In this document: positions 1 through 5,912 of the stretch, in pieces
Numbering within the stretch: the first letter of the stretch is position 1
How the letters are laid out: the number at the start of each line of letters is the position of its first letter
NCBI GenBank assembly: GCA_016215305.1
Contig: JACRKI010000097.1
Coordinates: 1-17,757, forward strand
Reading direction: 5' to 3'
DNA from: Candidatus Woesearchaeota archaeon
GTDB lineage: Archaea > Nanobdellota > Nanobdellia > Woesearchaeales > DSVV01
Length of the DNA stretch: 17,757 nucleotides
Notes under the pieces: model-generated
What the model saw: only the letters and a program-made list of their open reading frames with translations
Database searches by the model: none
What the model was told of the DNA's origin: nothing
Position numbers and translations under genes: made by a program

Positions 1-46
1 ATCCTCGCTCATCTTGATCTTTCTTTTGGAGCGAGGATGATTTTTT
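1..46. terminator. Hairpin followed by a T-run, probable terminator
   Basis: A perfect 10-bp inverted repeat (positions 1-10 and 29-38, ATCCTCGCTC/GAGCGAGGAT) encloses an 18-nt loop and is followed on the plus strand by six T (41-46). This is the shape of an intrinsic terminator for a plus-strand gene lying to the left of the window. It also lies just beyond the 3' end of the minus-strand gene at 77-709 and could serve both directions. Stem and T-run are seen directly; terminator function is inferred. Confidence 0.55.
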
Positions 47-76
47 ACATGCCAAGAAAAGACTACTATTAATTAT

Positions 77-709
77 TTAATGTGCCTTCATTAACAATTT
101 TCCCAGCATATTTATTTGTATCACAGATTTTCCATCCTGTTCCTCAATCTCGACTAAGCCGAGCTGTTTCAACCCATCCACTTTTTGCGTCCCATGGATG
201 TGATACGAAAGAAGCGGGGCGCTCATCTTTGTTTTTTTTGCAAGCTCTTGCAAAGCAATTCCATCTGAAGAGTGCAGAAGTGTTTTCAGAAGCGGTTTTT
301 TTGCTTCATTGAGAAGAGAATAATATGAAAATTTCAACACAGGAAGCATCATAATATCCGTGCCCATCACATCAAACGCTTTTATGCCATTCACAAACGC
401 TGCGCATGTTGCGGCGCATTTTGCGTTTGCATCGCAGGAACCGACATTGACAAGAAGCACCCTGCCTTTTTCTTTTTTTGCAATTTCATTGATCGCCGAG
501 AAAACATCTTCCCAGCTATTCCCTTGCAGCAGTATTTGCTTTGTCGAAATATGAAATTTATGAAAATCCGCTTCAATTGCTTTCATCTCATGAAACTCTG
601 GAGGAGCAAGCAGAATCACCTGCTCAATGGAAAAATCTCTCACGCCGGCATACAGCGCAGCTCTTTTTTCTTTATCATCATTCACAATTGCAATAAGCGT
701 GTATTTCAT
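77..709 (-). CDS. CARF-like / winged-helix transcriptional regulator (HFX_2341/DUF6293-like)
   Basis: A 210-residue protein with two parts. Residues 1-125 look like a Rossmann-type ligand domain: beta strand TLIAIVN, a helix, strand VILLAPP, and later strand RVLLVNVGS followed by a helix, the position where CARF domains carry their ligand loop. Residues 138-210 look like a winged helix (PLLKTLLHSSDGIALQELAK, then LSYHIHGTQKVDGLKQLGLV). This architecture matches archaeal HFX_2341/DUF6293-type regulators, related to Csa3 but usually not CRISPR-linked. No cas gene or CRISPR array is visible nearby. The ligand-loop region holds three cysteines (C92, C98, C102). The gene is divergent from the cysteine-rich operon starting at 820, so it may regulate it; that is inference. 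Stop is TAA; the start is supported by a TATA box 26 nt upstream. Confidence 0.55.
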   Translation of the reverse strand: MKYTLIAIVNDDKEKRAALYAGVRDFSIEQVILLAPPEFHEMKAIEADFHKFHISTKQILLQGNSWEDVFSAINEIAKKEKGRVLLVNVGSCDANAKCAATCAAFVNGIKAFDVMGTDIMMLPVLKFSYYSLLNEAKKPLLKTLLHSSDGIALQELAKKTKMSAPLLSYHIHGTQKVDGLKQLGLVEIEEQDGKSVIQINMLGKLLMKAH

Positions 710-730
710 AAAACAGAGAGTATCTTTTTA

Positions 731-740
731 TTATTTAAAT
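731..740 (-). promoter_or_regulatory. TATA box of the CARF-like regulator gene
   Basis: On the minus strand ATTTAAATAA is centred about 26 nt before the ATG at 709. This spacing predicts transcription starting at or next to the start codon, giving a leaderless mRNA. Confidence 0.5.
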
Positions 741-765
741 CTTTGTTTTAACAGTTAAAGAATAG

Positions 766-774
766 TTTATTATA
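766..774 (+). promoter_or_regulatory. TATA box of the 820 operon
   Basis: TTTATTATA lies about 50 nt upstream of the ATG at 820, predicting a start site near 796 and a leader of about 24 nt containing a Shine-Dalgarno site. It shares a 110-nt divergent control region with the regulator promoter at 731-740. Confidence 0.4.
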
Positions 775-806
775 CAAGCGTATTTCTTTTCACGCCATGT
801 CATTTT

Positions 807-813
807 GGAGGTG
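807..813 (+). promoter_or_regulatory. Strong Shine-Dalgarno site fixing the start at 820
   Basis: GGAGGTG sits 6 nt before the ATG at 820. It argues against the in-frame TTG at 805, which would overlap the site itself. It is one of the few strong ribosome binding sites in the window. Confidence 0.6.
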
Positions 814-819
814 GCTTGT

Positions 820-1233
820 ATGTCAATGGAAAATATAATGAAGATCATAGAGAAACCAAAATATCTTGGAATCTGGGGAGTAGTTGCTGTTTTTGTCGGA
901 TGGCTGTATATTGGACCATTAACGATACAAGAGAATTATGATTTGTTTGCATGGGTTTTTGCATTGGTATTTCCTCTTCTTGTTGGGTTTATTGTTGCAA
1001 TGCAAACATATAATCTGACAGAAAGAAAAACATGTCCTGCCTCTGCATCAACAGGCGGAGTTTTAGGAAGTATTGCAGGAATCATCACTGTCGGTTGTCC
1101 AGTTTGTCCGCTGATTTTGTTGAGTTGGCTTGGTCTTGCGGCAGGAGGAACTGGCGGCGTGCTTGGCGGTCCTTGGATAAAATTAATAAGCCTGATTGTG
1201 CTTGGGATTTCTGCATACTGGGCAGCGAAATAA
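820..1233 (+). CDS. Four-helix membrane protein with a CPVCP motif
   Basis: A 137-residue integral membrane protein of unrecognised family. Hydrophobic segments lie at about residues 16-36, 42-63, 79-108 and 116-136. The loop before the third helix has a cysteine (C72, TCPASAS) and that helix carries GCPVCP (C93, C96), with glycine-rich stretches on both sides. Cysteine pairs inside a membrane helix are seen in heavy-metal transporters such as MerT and in membrane thiol-redox proteins, but I cannot assign either. The gene leads a plus-strand series with a zinc-finger protein and a DoxX-like protein, all with CxxC-type cysteines, which suggests metal or thiol handling (inference). The start at 820 is chosen from the GGAGGTG site at 807-813. 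Confidence 0.75.
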   Translation: MSMENIMKIIEKPKYLGIWGVVAVFVGWLYIGPLTIQENYDLFAWVFALVFPLLVGFIVAMQTYNLTERKTCPASASTGGVLGSIAGIITVGCPVCPLILLSWLGLAAGGTGGVLGGPWIKLISLIVLGISAYWAAK

Positions 1234-1261
1234 GATAGTAAGATACACGCACTAATATCAC

Positions 1262-1313
1262 ACACAATACACGAACCAGCAAGGTTGAGGTATCTTCATG
1301 TCATTATTTATTA
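1262..1313 (-). repeat. Dispersed intergenic repeat, copy 1a
   Basis: Read on the minus strand this copy runs from AATAAATAATGACATG to GGTTCGTGTATT. It shares ACATGAAGATAC (plus positions 1290-1301) exactly with the copy at 8902-8948, and GGTTCGTGTATT (1266-1277) exactly with the copy at 16805-16852. It forms an inverted pair with copy 1b. Confidence 0.5.
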
Positions 1314-1330
1314 AGAAAATCAAAAAATAA

Positions 1331-1370
1331 ATAATAATTACATGCCTCGCCAAAGCTTGGTCAGTTCGTG
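1331..1370 (+). repeat. Dispersed intergenic repeat, copy 1b
   Basis: The first 16 nt (ATAATAATTACATGCC, 1331-1346) are identical to 16806-16821. The rest (TCGCCAAAGC ... CAGTTCGTG) follows the same layout as the other copies. It faces away from copy 1a across an AT-rich centre at about 1304-1330. The whole 1234-1403 gap holds only these elements plus a possible 7-bp stem AAGATAC/GTATCTT. Confidence 0.5.
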
Positions 1371-1403
1371 AAAAGCAGTCAGACGAAATAAAGTAGTGAG
1401 AAA

Positions 1404-1586
1404 ATGAAACAGCAAAAGAAACAACAAGAACGACAAAGAAGTATCAATCAAAAGAACAAACTTTACCGCTGCAGCATTTGTCATTTTCAGTACAAAACAA
1501 AAGCATGGGCAGAGAAATGTGAGCAGTGGTGCAAAATACACAAAAGTTGTAACATGGATATTACAAAATACGCAATAATTAAATAG
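1404..1586 (+). CDS. Small zinc-finger protein, CxxC...C..C..C type
   Basis: A 60-residue basic protein. After a lysine/glutamine-rich first 20 residues comes YRCSICHFQY (C23, C26), then AEKCEQWC (C39, C43), a histidine (H46) and C49 in HKSCN, ending ITKYAIIK. I know this layout from small uncharacterised archaeal proteins with consensus CxxCGFxY...A..CExWCxxHxSCN. The cysteine spacing fits one zinc site. Codons and motif support a real gene although the frame is short. It lies between the CPVCP membrane protein and the DoxX-like gene. The stop is TAG. A weak GTGAG lies just before the ATG. Confidence 0.7.
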   Translation: MKQQKKQQERQRSINQKNKLYRCSICHFQYKTKAWAEKCEQWCKIHKSCNMDITKYAIIK

Positions 1587-1622
1587 TTCAGTTATGATAT
1601 ATTCAGAAAGAGGTGAGATGCA

Positions 1623-1664
1623 ATGGATGAAAAGAAGAAAAAGAAAAAAGGATGCTGTCAGTAG
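1623..1664 (+). CDS. Possible 13-codon lysine-rich peptide ORF
   Basis: ATG to TAG encodes MDEKKKKKKGCCQ. AGGTGA (1611-1616) lies 6 nt before this ATG, ideal spacing. It could be a leader peptide for the DoxX-like gene 22 nt downstream, a tiny cysteine-bearing protein, or the shifted remnant of a longer N-terminus. The other frame gives a basic extension of the DoxX protein from ATG 1618 or 1627, so the Shine-Dalgarno site may belong to that instead. Low certainty. Confidence 0.25.
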   Translation: MDEKKKKKKGCCQ

Positions 1665-1686
1665 AAACAAAGATCGAGGTGGAAAT

Positions 1687-2109
1687 ATGATGGACTTTTT
1701 AGAAAGAAATAAGGAATGGGGTCCGCGGATTATCGCAATCGCATTAGGAATCGCGTTTGTCGTTGCAGGGCTGGACAAGGTGCTCAATCTCAGCATGGCA
1801 GCAGGCATGTTCAGTTCATTGTTTGGCGGCCAGGGCTGGCTGGTGTATCCTATATTGTTGGTCGAGATTTTTGGCGGTCTTGCATTGATTGTAAATTGGC
1901 ACGCACGGGAAGCAGCATTAGTGCTCGCAGTGGTGATGGTTGTCGCATTCGTCGTGACTTTTAAGATTGGCGCAACGACAAATTTTATCAGCGCAATGCG
2001 CGAGATCATTGTCATGAACACTGGCGGAGGAAATACGGCAGTGAACTTTGCGTACTTTTTCAGTCTGGTTTCACTTGGATTTTCTGACTGCAAACAGTGC
2101 AAAAAGTAA
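1687..2109 (+). CDS. DoxX-like membrane protein with C-terminal CxxC
   Basis: A 140-residue protein with four hydrophobic segments at about residues 14-31, 52-70, 75-93 and 117-134. The first helix with GLDKVLN and the early segment MAAGMFSSLFG resemble the start of DoxX/DoxD-family proteins, which act with quinone or thiol chemistry in membranes. The protein ends DCKQCKK, an exposed CxxC (C135, C138) not usual for DoxX. The start is chosen because GAGGTGG (1676-1682) precedes ATG 1687/1690. An in-frame longer form from 1594, 1618 or 1627 would add a very basic tail. It is the last gene of the cysteine-rich series and is followed by an AT hairpin. Confidence 0.65.
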   Translation: MMDFLERNKEWGPRIIAIALGIAFVVAGLDKVLNLSMAAGMFSSLFGGQGWLVYPILLVEIFGGLALIVNWHAREAALVLAVVMVVAFVVTFKIGATTNFISAMREIIVMNTGGGNTAVNFAYFFSLVSLGFSDCKQCKK

Positions 2110-2112
2110 TTT

Positions 2113-2132
2113 TTTATTTTTGAAAAAATAAA
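2113..2132 (+). terminator. AT-only hairpin after the DoxX-like gene
   Basis: TTTATTTTT and AAAAATAAA form a perfect 9-bp stem right after the stop codon at 2107-2109, within a T-rich stretch. It is a plausible 3' end for the operon, but AT-rich stems arise easily by chance. Confidence 0.3.
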
Positions 2133-2202
2133 CGAAAAAGAAATTACTGAAATCAAAAAGTTAATAAGGAAAATAAAACTAGGAGAGTAATGGGAAGAGA
2201 AC

Positions 2203-2418
2203 ATGCGAGAAACACACCTTAATTTTATTGAGCGTTGGGCAGCTTTTATGAAAGAGCACCCGACAGAATGGAAAAAGATTCACACAGAATTTATCAATTC
2301 ACAATTTCTTTCTCATGAACAATTTTTAGATAGATTATTACAGCAGCCAAATGGAAAGAAGAAGATTTTAGAATTGTACCAGATTAAGAATGTGAAAGGG
2401 TTTCCGAGATTTGGTTGA
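2203..2418 (+). CDS. Small hypothetical protein
   Basis: A 71-residue soluble, basic and aromatic protein. The segment ERWAAFMKEHPTEWKKIHTE followed by FINSQF resembles a short motif I recall from small archaeal proteins (HPxxWxxxHxxFIxxQ), in which a helix pair is likely. No catalytic motif, signal or membrane segment is visible. The best Shine-Dalgarno site (AGGAG, 2181-2185) is placed for a different ATG at 2190 whose frame closes after ten codons; for 2203 only GGAAGAG is near. Function unknown. It could be co-transcribed with the DoxX-like gene 93 nt upstream, but an AT hairpin lies between them. Confidence 0.55.
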   Translation: MRETHLNFIERWAAFMKEHPTEWKKIHTEFINSQFLSHEQFLDRLLQQPNGKKKILELYQIKNVKGFPRFG

Positions 2419-2438
2419 TGAAACAACAAAACTTGAAA

Positions 2439-2828
2439 TCAATACGTCTCCACTTCGAGCAATTTGACTCTAGAAAAATGCTTGACATTTCTTGTGAGAA
2501 TCTTTCTTGAGTGTTTGACACAGATTCCTGCAATCATGCTATCTTCCGGCTGAATCGCCATGCCTTTGCTGCATAATTCACTATGAATTCGTCCGCCAAT
2601 TTTTGCACACTCCTTATCAAGATGAAAGAAACCAATACTCTCAAGAAGCGTATTTATCTTTTCCAATTTTTCCTTGTTTTTAATTTCACTCACTCCTTGC
2701 CAGAGTTCAAAAACAGAAACTGCTGTTGTAAAAAGAGGAACATTTTGGTTGTCAAGCTGGTGCGCTTTTTGAACAGCACCAGATTCATTATTCAAAAGAT
2801 CAATGAGAAATGAGGTGTCTGCAATCAT
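2439..2828 (-). CDS. vapC: VapC-family PIN-domain ribonuclease toxin
   Basis: A 129-residue PIN domain, the usual VapC length. Acidic active-site positions are visible: D4 in MIADTSFLIDLL, E41 in VSVFELWQG, D96 in QPEDSMIAG, with N114 in LTRNVKHF at the fourth site. Such toxins cleave RNA, commonly tRNA or rRNA, with Mg2+ and are held inactive by the partner VapB. The start codon overlaps the stop of the upstream vapB as ATGA, so the two are translationally coupled. The first of two VapBC loci flanking thrS. Confidence 0.85.
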   Translation of the reverse strand: MIADTSFLIDLLNNESGAVQKAHQLDNQNVPLFTTAVSVFELWQGVSEIKNKEKLEKINTLLESIGFFHLDKECAKIGGRIHSELCSKGMAIQPEDSMIAGICVKHSRKILTRNVKHFSRVKLLEVETY

Positions 2829-3064
2829 GCCAATCGCTCTCGTATTGCATCCATCCTTTTTGTTGACACTTCACGCATTAAAGCAATTTTTTCTTTTGCT
2901 TTTTTTGCTTCTTCATTGGTGAGCAATCCTGCAAAATCTGAAAGCTTCACCTTTGTCGTTAATCTTCGAATTACTTCACTAAAACTTTCGTCCTCTTCTT
3001 TCAAGACAAAAAGTCTATCATATGCATCTTCTGTAATGGTAAGTGTTTTCGTTGCCATAAACAT
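2825..3064 (-). CDS. vapB: VapB-family antitoxin (DUF217/COG1753 type)
   Basis: A 79-residue protein opening MFMATKTLTITEDAYDRL followed by KEEDESFSEVIRRL, the signature of the archaeal DUF217/COG1753 antitoxins that accompany VapC. The N-terminal strand-helix-helix should bind DNA as a dimer, and the charged C-terminal half (EEAKKAKEKI, KRMDAIRERL) should wrap the toxin. It overlaps vapC by 4 nt. Start may be 3064 or 3058 (two ATGs two codons apart); TATA spacing of 24 or 30 nt allows both. A 9-bp direct repeat next to the start is a likely autoregulatory operator. Confidence 0.85.
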   Translation of the reverse strand: MFMATKTLTITEDAYDRLFVLKEEDESFSEVIRRLTTKVKLSDFAGLLTNEEAKKAKEKIALMREVSTKRMDAIRERLA

Positions 3065-3082
3065 ACGTGTACGTACGTGTAC
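3064..3082. promoter_or_regulatory. Candidate VapB operator, 10-bp phased direct repeat
   Basis: TACGTGTAC occurs at 3064-3072 and again at 3074-3082, one helical turn apart, between the vapB TATA box and its start codon. This is the place where an autorepressing antitoxin would bind. Repeat seen; function inferred. Confidence 0.5.
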
Positions 3083-3083
3083 T

Positions 3084-3094
3084 ATTTAAATTTT
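3084..3094 (-). promoter_or_regulatory. TATA box of vapBC locus 1
   Basis: On the minus strand AATTTAAATAG is centred 24 nt before the ATG at 3064, pointing to a leaderless transcript. It is back to back with the thrS TATA box. Confidence 0.5.
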
Positions 3095-3110
3095 TTGTTT
3101 GATTAAGAAA

Positions 3111-3119
3111 ATATTTAAA
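3111..3119 (+). promoter_or_regulatory. TATA box of thrS
   Basis: ATATTTAAA is centred about 27 nt before the thrS ATG at 3142, and no Shine-Dalgarno site is present, so a leaderless transcript is expected. No T-box-like leader can fit in this gap. Confidence 0.5.
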
Positions 3120-3141
3120 CCACTTCCCATAATTAAAACAC

Positions 3142-5043
3142 ATGACCATAACAGTCACACTCCCCGACGGATCAAAAAAACAATTTCCAAAAGAAGCGAC
3201 TGCCCTCGATGTTGCGCTTTCTATCAGCGAAGGTCTCATGCGCGCGACTGTTGCCGCGATGGTTGACGGCAAACTTGTGGACGCAAATCTTGCCCTCAAA
3301 CATGACTGCAAATTGAAGTTACTGACATTCAAAGACAAAGAAGGAGTTGATGTTTTCCGTCACAGTTCTGCGCACCTGCTCGCACAAGCAGTCACTGAAT
3401 TATTTCCTGAAGCAAAACTCACTATCGGACCAGTTGTCGAAGAAGGATTCTACTACGATATTGAGCATACTCCCTTTACGCAGGAAGATTTAGACAAACT
3501 TGAAGTTCGCATGAACGAGATCGTGAATCGCAAACTTCCTATCCAGCGACACGAACTTTCCAAAGAACAAGCGCTGAAAATTTTCAAAGACAACAAATAC
3601 AAAATAGAATTGGTTCACGATATTCCTGGCGATATGGTTTCTGTTTACAAACAAGGAGAATTCCAAGATTTATGCAGTGGACCGCATGTGCCAAACACAG
3701 GATACATTAAAGCGTTCAAATTGACAAAAATGGCTGGCGCGTATTGGCGGGCAGACGCAAAAAACAAACAACTCCAGCGAATCTACGGCATTAGCTTCCC
3801 TGACAAAAAGGTATTGAAAGATCATTTGCACCAAATTGAAGAAGCGCTTAAACGAGATCACCGCAAGCTTGGAAAAGAATTAGAACTAATCAGCTTCCAC
3901 GAAGAATCTCCTGGCGCCGCGTTTTATCATCCAAAAGGCGCAGTGCTCTTCAACGAATTGCAAAAATTTATTCGTGAACAATATTGGAAGCGAGATTTTA
4001 GAGAAGTTGTCACGCCGCTTGTCTATGACAAGTCTCTTTGGGAAACATCCGGACACTGGGATCATTACCGCGAAAATATGTTTACCTTTTCTGTTGATGA
4101 ACGCGAGGTTTCTTTGAAACCGATGAACTGTCCATCACACTGTATTCTTTACAAAACAGATTTGAAAAGCTATCGTGATCTGCCACTTCGTATTGCAGAT
4201 TTCGCGCCGCTTCATCGAAATGAATTGCGCGGTGTTCTTGGCGGCTTAACACGCGTTCGAAAATTCCAGCAGGATGACGCGCACATTTTTTGCATGCTCG
4301 AACAACTCGATGAGGAACTTAACGGCGCGCTTGATTTCGCGAAATATGTCTACACTGATGTTTTTCATTTTGAATATACCATCGAATTATCCACTCGCCC
4401 TGAAAAATCAATGGGCACTGACGAACAATGGGACAGAGCAGAAACTGCGTTGAAGAAAGCGCTTGAGAAAAACAAAATTCCTTACAAATTAAATCCTGGC
4501 GATGGCGCATTTTACGGACCAAAAGTTGATTTGCATATCAAGGATTGCCTCGGCAGAAGCTGGCAATTGTCCACTATTCAAGTTGATTTCCAACTGCCGC
4601 AGCGATTTGAATTATCGTATGATGGCGAAGATGGACGAAAGCATACGCCTGTCATGATTCACCGCGCTGTGCTTGGCTCACTCGATCGCTTTATTGGAAT
4701 TCTCATTGAACATTACGCAGGAAAATTCCCAACGTGGCTCGCTCCTGTGCAAGTGATTATCCTGCCGCTTGCGGACAGATTTAATCAGTATGGTGACGAA
4801 GTTCGTAAAAAATATCATGAGCATGGAATTCGCGCACAACTGGATAATAGATCTGAATCACTCAATCGCAAGATTCGTGAAGCTGAATTGCAGCATATTC
4901 CCTACATTCTTGTTGTCGGCGAAAAAGAACAAGCAGATGGCACTGTCAATGTTCGAACACGAGACAACACTGTTCATGGCACCAAAAAGATTTCTGTGTT
5001 TATGGATGAGGTTTTGAAGGAAATTAAGGAAAGGAAATGTTGA
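3142..5043 (+). CDS. thrS: Threonyl-tRNA synthetase, bacterial/eukaryotic type
   Basis: This 633-residue enzyme charges tRNA-Thr. Domains in order: TGS (about 1-62), the N2 editing domain with HxxxH (H74, H78) and CxxxH (C178, H182), a class II catalytic core from about 245 to 530, and an anticodon-binding domain from about 533 to the end. Zinc ligands are C330 (MNCPSH), H381 (DDAHIF) and H507 (MIHRAV). Motif 2 is HRNELRG...RVRKFQQDD and motif 3 HRAVLGSLDRF. All key residues are intact. Most archaea use a ThrRS with a D-aminoacyl-deacylase-like N-terminal editing domain instead, so this copy is of the bacterial form, probably transferred in the lineage's past. It is flanked by a vapBC locus on each side. 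Stop is TGA. Confidence 0.97.
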   Translation: MTITVTLPDGSKKQFPKEATALDVALSISEGLMRATVAAMVDGKLVDANLALKHDCKLKLLTFKDKEGVDVFRHSSAHLLAQAVTELFPEAKLTIGPVVEEGFYYDIEHTPFTQEDLDKLEVRMNEIVNRKLPIQRHELSKEQALKIFKDNKYKIELVHDIPGDMVSVYKQGEFQDLCSGPHVPNTGYIKAFKLTKMAGAYWRADAKNKQLQRIYGISFPDKKVLKDHLHQIEEALKRDHRKLGKELELISFHEESPGAAFYHPKGAVLFNELQKFIREQYWKRDFREVVTPLVYDKSLWETSGHWDHYRENMFTFSVDEREVSLKPMNCPSHCILYKTDLKSYRDLPLRIADFAPLHRNELRGVLGGLTRVRKFQQDDAHIFCMLEQLDEELNGALDFAKYVYTDVFHFEYTIELSTRPEKSMGTDEQWDRAETALKKALEKNKIPYKLNPGDGAFYGPKVDLHIKDCLGRSWQLSTIQVDFQLPQRFELSYDGEDGRKHTPVMIHRAVLGSLDRFIGILIEHYAGKFPTWLAPVQVIILPLADRFNQYGDEVRKKYHEHGIRAQLDNRSESLNRKIREAELQHIPYILVVGEKEQADGTVNVRTRDNTVHGTKKISVFMDEVLKEIKERKC

Positions 5044-5050
5044 ACACAAA

Positions 5051-5060
5051 ATTTAAATAT
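5051..5060 (+). promoter_or_regulatory. TATA box of vapBC locus 2
   Basis: ATTTAAATAT is centred about 27 nt before the ATG at 5083 and begins only 8 nt after the thrS stop codon. The second vapBC therefore has its own promoter and a leaderless start. Confidence 0.5.
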
Positions 5061-5073
5061 ATGTTTAAACATA
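5060..5073. promoter_or_regulatory. Candidate VapB operator, 14-bp palindrome
   Basis: TATGTTTAAACATA is a perfect 14-bp palindrome between TATA box and start codon. The half-site TAAACATA is repeated at once (AAACATAAACAT, 5067-5078). It is placed like the operator of locus 1 but with a different sequence, suggesting each antitoxin reads its own site. Confidence 0.5.
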
Positions 5074-5082
5074 AACATAGAT

Positions 5083-5352
5083 ATGGTAGTCAAAACACTT
5101 ACGGTGACAGAAGATTCATACAACAAAATGAAGCGACTCAAAAAAGAAGATGAAAGCTTCAGTGATTTATTTAATCGAATTGCAGATGAAAAGCTGAATG
5201 TCGCGAGCAGATTTCTTGGGCTTGTTAAGTTATCTCCCTCAGAAATGGATGCTTGGAGAAAAAACACTGCGAGAAATAAGAAACTCTCTTCTTTGGTTGA
5301 TCTCAAAAAACAAACAAAGCTGGAAAAAAGAATGCGGGAGCTGGGAATGTAA
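5083..5352 (+). CDS. vapB: VapB-family antitoxin, second locus
   Basis: An 89-residue DUF217/COG1753-type antitoxin. MVVKTLTVTEDSYNKMKRL followed by KKEDESFSDLFNRI parallels the first antitoxin closely over the first 35 residues; the C-terminal halves differ, as expected if each binds its own toxin. The C-terminus is strongly basic (LKKQTKLEKRMRELG). It overlaps the vapC start by one base (TAATG) and follows thrS by only 39 nt but with its own TATA box. Confidence 0.85.
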   Translation: MVVKTLTVTEDSYNKMKRLKKEDESFSDLFNRIADEKLNVASRFLGLVKLSPSEMDAWRKNTARNKKLSSLVDLKKQTKLEKRMRELGM

Positions 5353-5726
5353 TGTACCTCCTCGACAGCTCTGCAGTCATAGAACTTCTCGGAGGCACTC
5401 CCCGAGGAAGAAAGATTGAACAACTCGTAGGCAAAATCCCCCTTGCTGCAACAACAATCTCTTTTGTTGAAGTTATTTCCGGAATGAAAGGAAATGCGAT
5501 TGTTGGCGCGCTTGAATTTTTTAATTCCATTGTGATCTTTGATTTTGACAAAGCTGCTGCGAATGAATCCATCTGGATTGATAAAGAACTTAGGGGAATA
5601 GGACAACTTCTTGGAAAAAGCGATCTGTACATCGCAGGAATATCAAAGAAAAATAAACTCCCCCTTGTCACCTGCGACAATGATTTTAAGAGAATAAAAT
5701 CAATTACCTGTTATTTTATTGAATAA
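5352..5726 (+). CDS. vapC: VapC-family PIN-domain ribonuclease toxin, second locus
   Basis: A 124-residue PIN domain. Catalytic acids are D5 (MYLLDSSAVIELL), E40 (ISFVEVISG), D91 (GKSDLYIAG) and D109/D111 (TCDNDFKRI). It is divergent in sequence from the first VapC, so this is a separate acquisition rather than a local duplication. The pair is expected to act as a type II toxin-antitoxin module cleaving RNA. Stop is TAA, followed by an AT-rich gap carrying a dispersed repeat. Confidence 0.87.
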   Translation: MYLLDSSAVIELLGGTPRGRKIEQLVGKIPLAATTISFVEVISGMKGNAIVGALEFFNSIVIFDFDKAAANESIWIDKELRGIGQLLGKSDLYIAGISKKNKLPLVTCDNDFKRIKSITCYFIE

Positions 5727-5795
5727 TTAAAAAAATTTATGAAAAATAAGATAATATTTCTTCAGAAAATTTCTTTGAGAAAAGTATTCAAAAAC

Positions 5796-5857
5796 TAATA
5801 ATTACAGGCCATCAGATTTTCCTTTGCTAGTTCCTGCGTTTTATTTGTCTGTTCGTG
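5796..5857 (+). repeat. Dispersed intergenic repeat, copy 2
   Basis: AATAATTACAGGCCATC opens the copy; TTGCTAGTTCCTG (5824-5836) is identical to the minus strand of 16720-16732, and TGTTCGTGC closes it. It lies between vapC2 and the permease TATA box. The remainder of the 5727-5912 gap is AT-rich and shows nothing else I can name. Confidence 0.4.
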
Positions 5858-5882
5858 CATTTCTTATTTCACCGCCGCAAAG

Positions 5883-5890
5883 CTTTTATA
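5883..5890 (+). promoter_or_regulatory. TATA box of the APC permease gene
   Basis: CTTTTATA is centred about 26 nt before the ATG at 5913, with no Shine-Dalgarno site between, so a leaderless mRNA is likely. Confidence 0.45.
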
Positions 5891-5912
5891 CTAAAATCAC
5901 AAAAAAACAGCC

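Noticed and set aside
1262..1370. Repeats as a CRISPR array
   Set aside because: Copies are few, imperfect, in both orientations and scattered over 15 kb with no regular spacers and no cas genes.
1338..2204. A 288-codon minus-strand frame opposite the zinc-finger and DoxX-like genes
   Set aside because: It is low-complexity, rich in Ser/Phe/Thr/Asn, and antisense to two frames with recognisable motifs and ribosome binding sites.
5303..5680. A 125-codon minus-strand frame across vapBC locus 2
   Set aside because: It is antisense to the PIN-domain toxin with all catalytic acids present; its translation has no coherent features.
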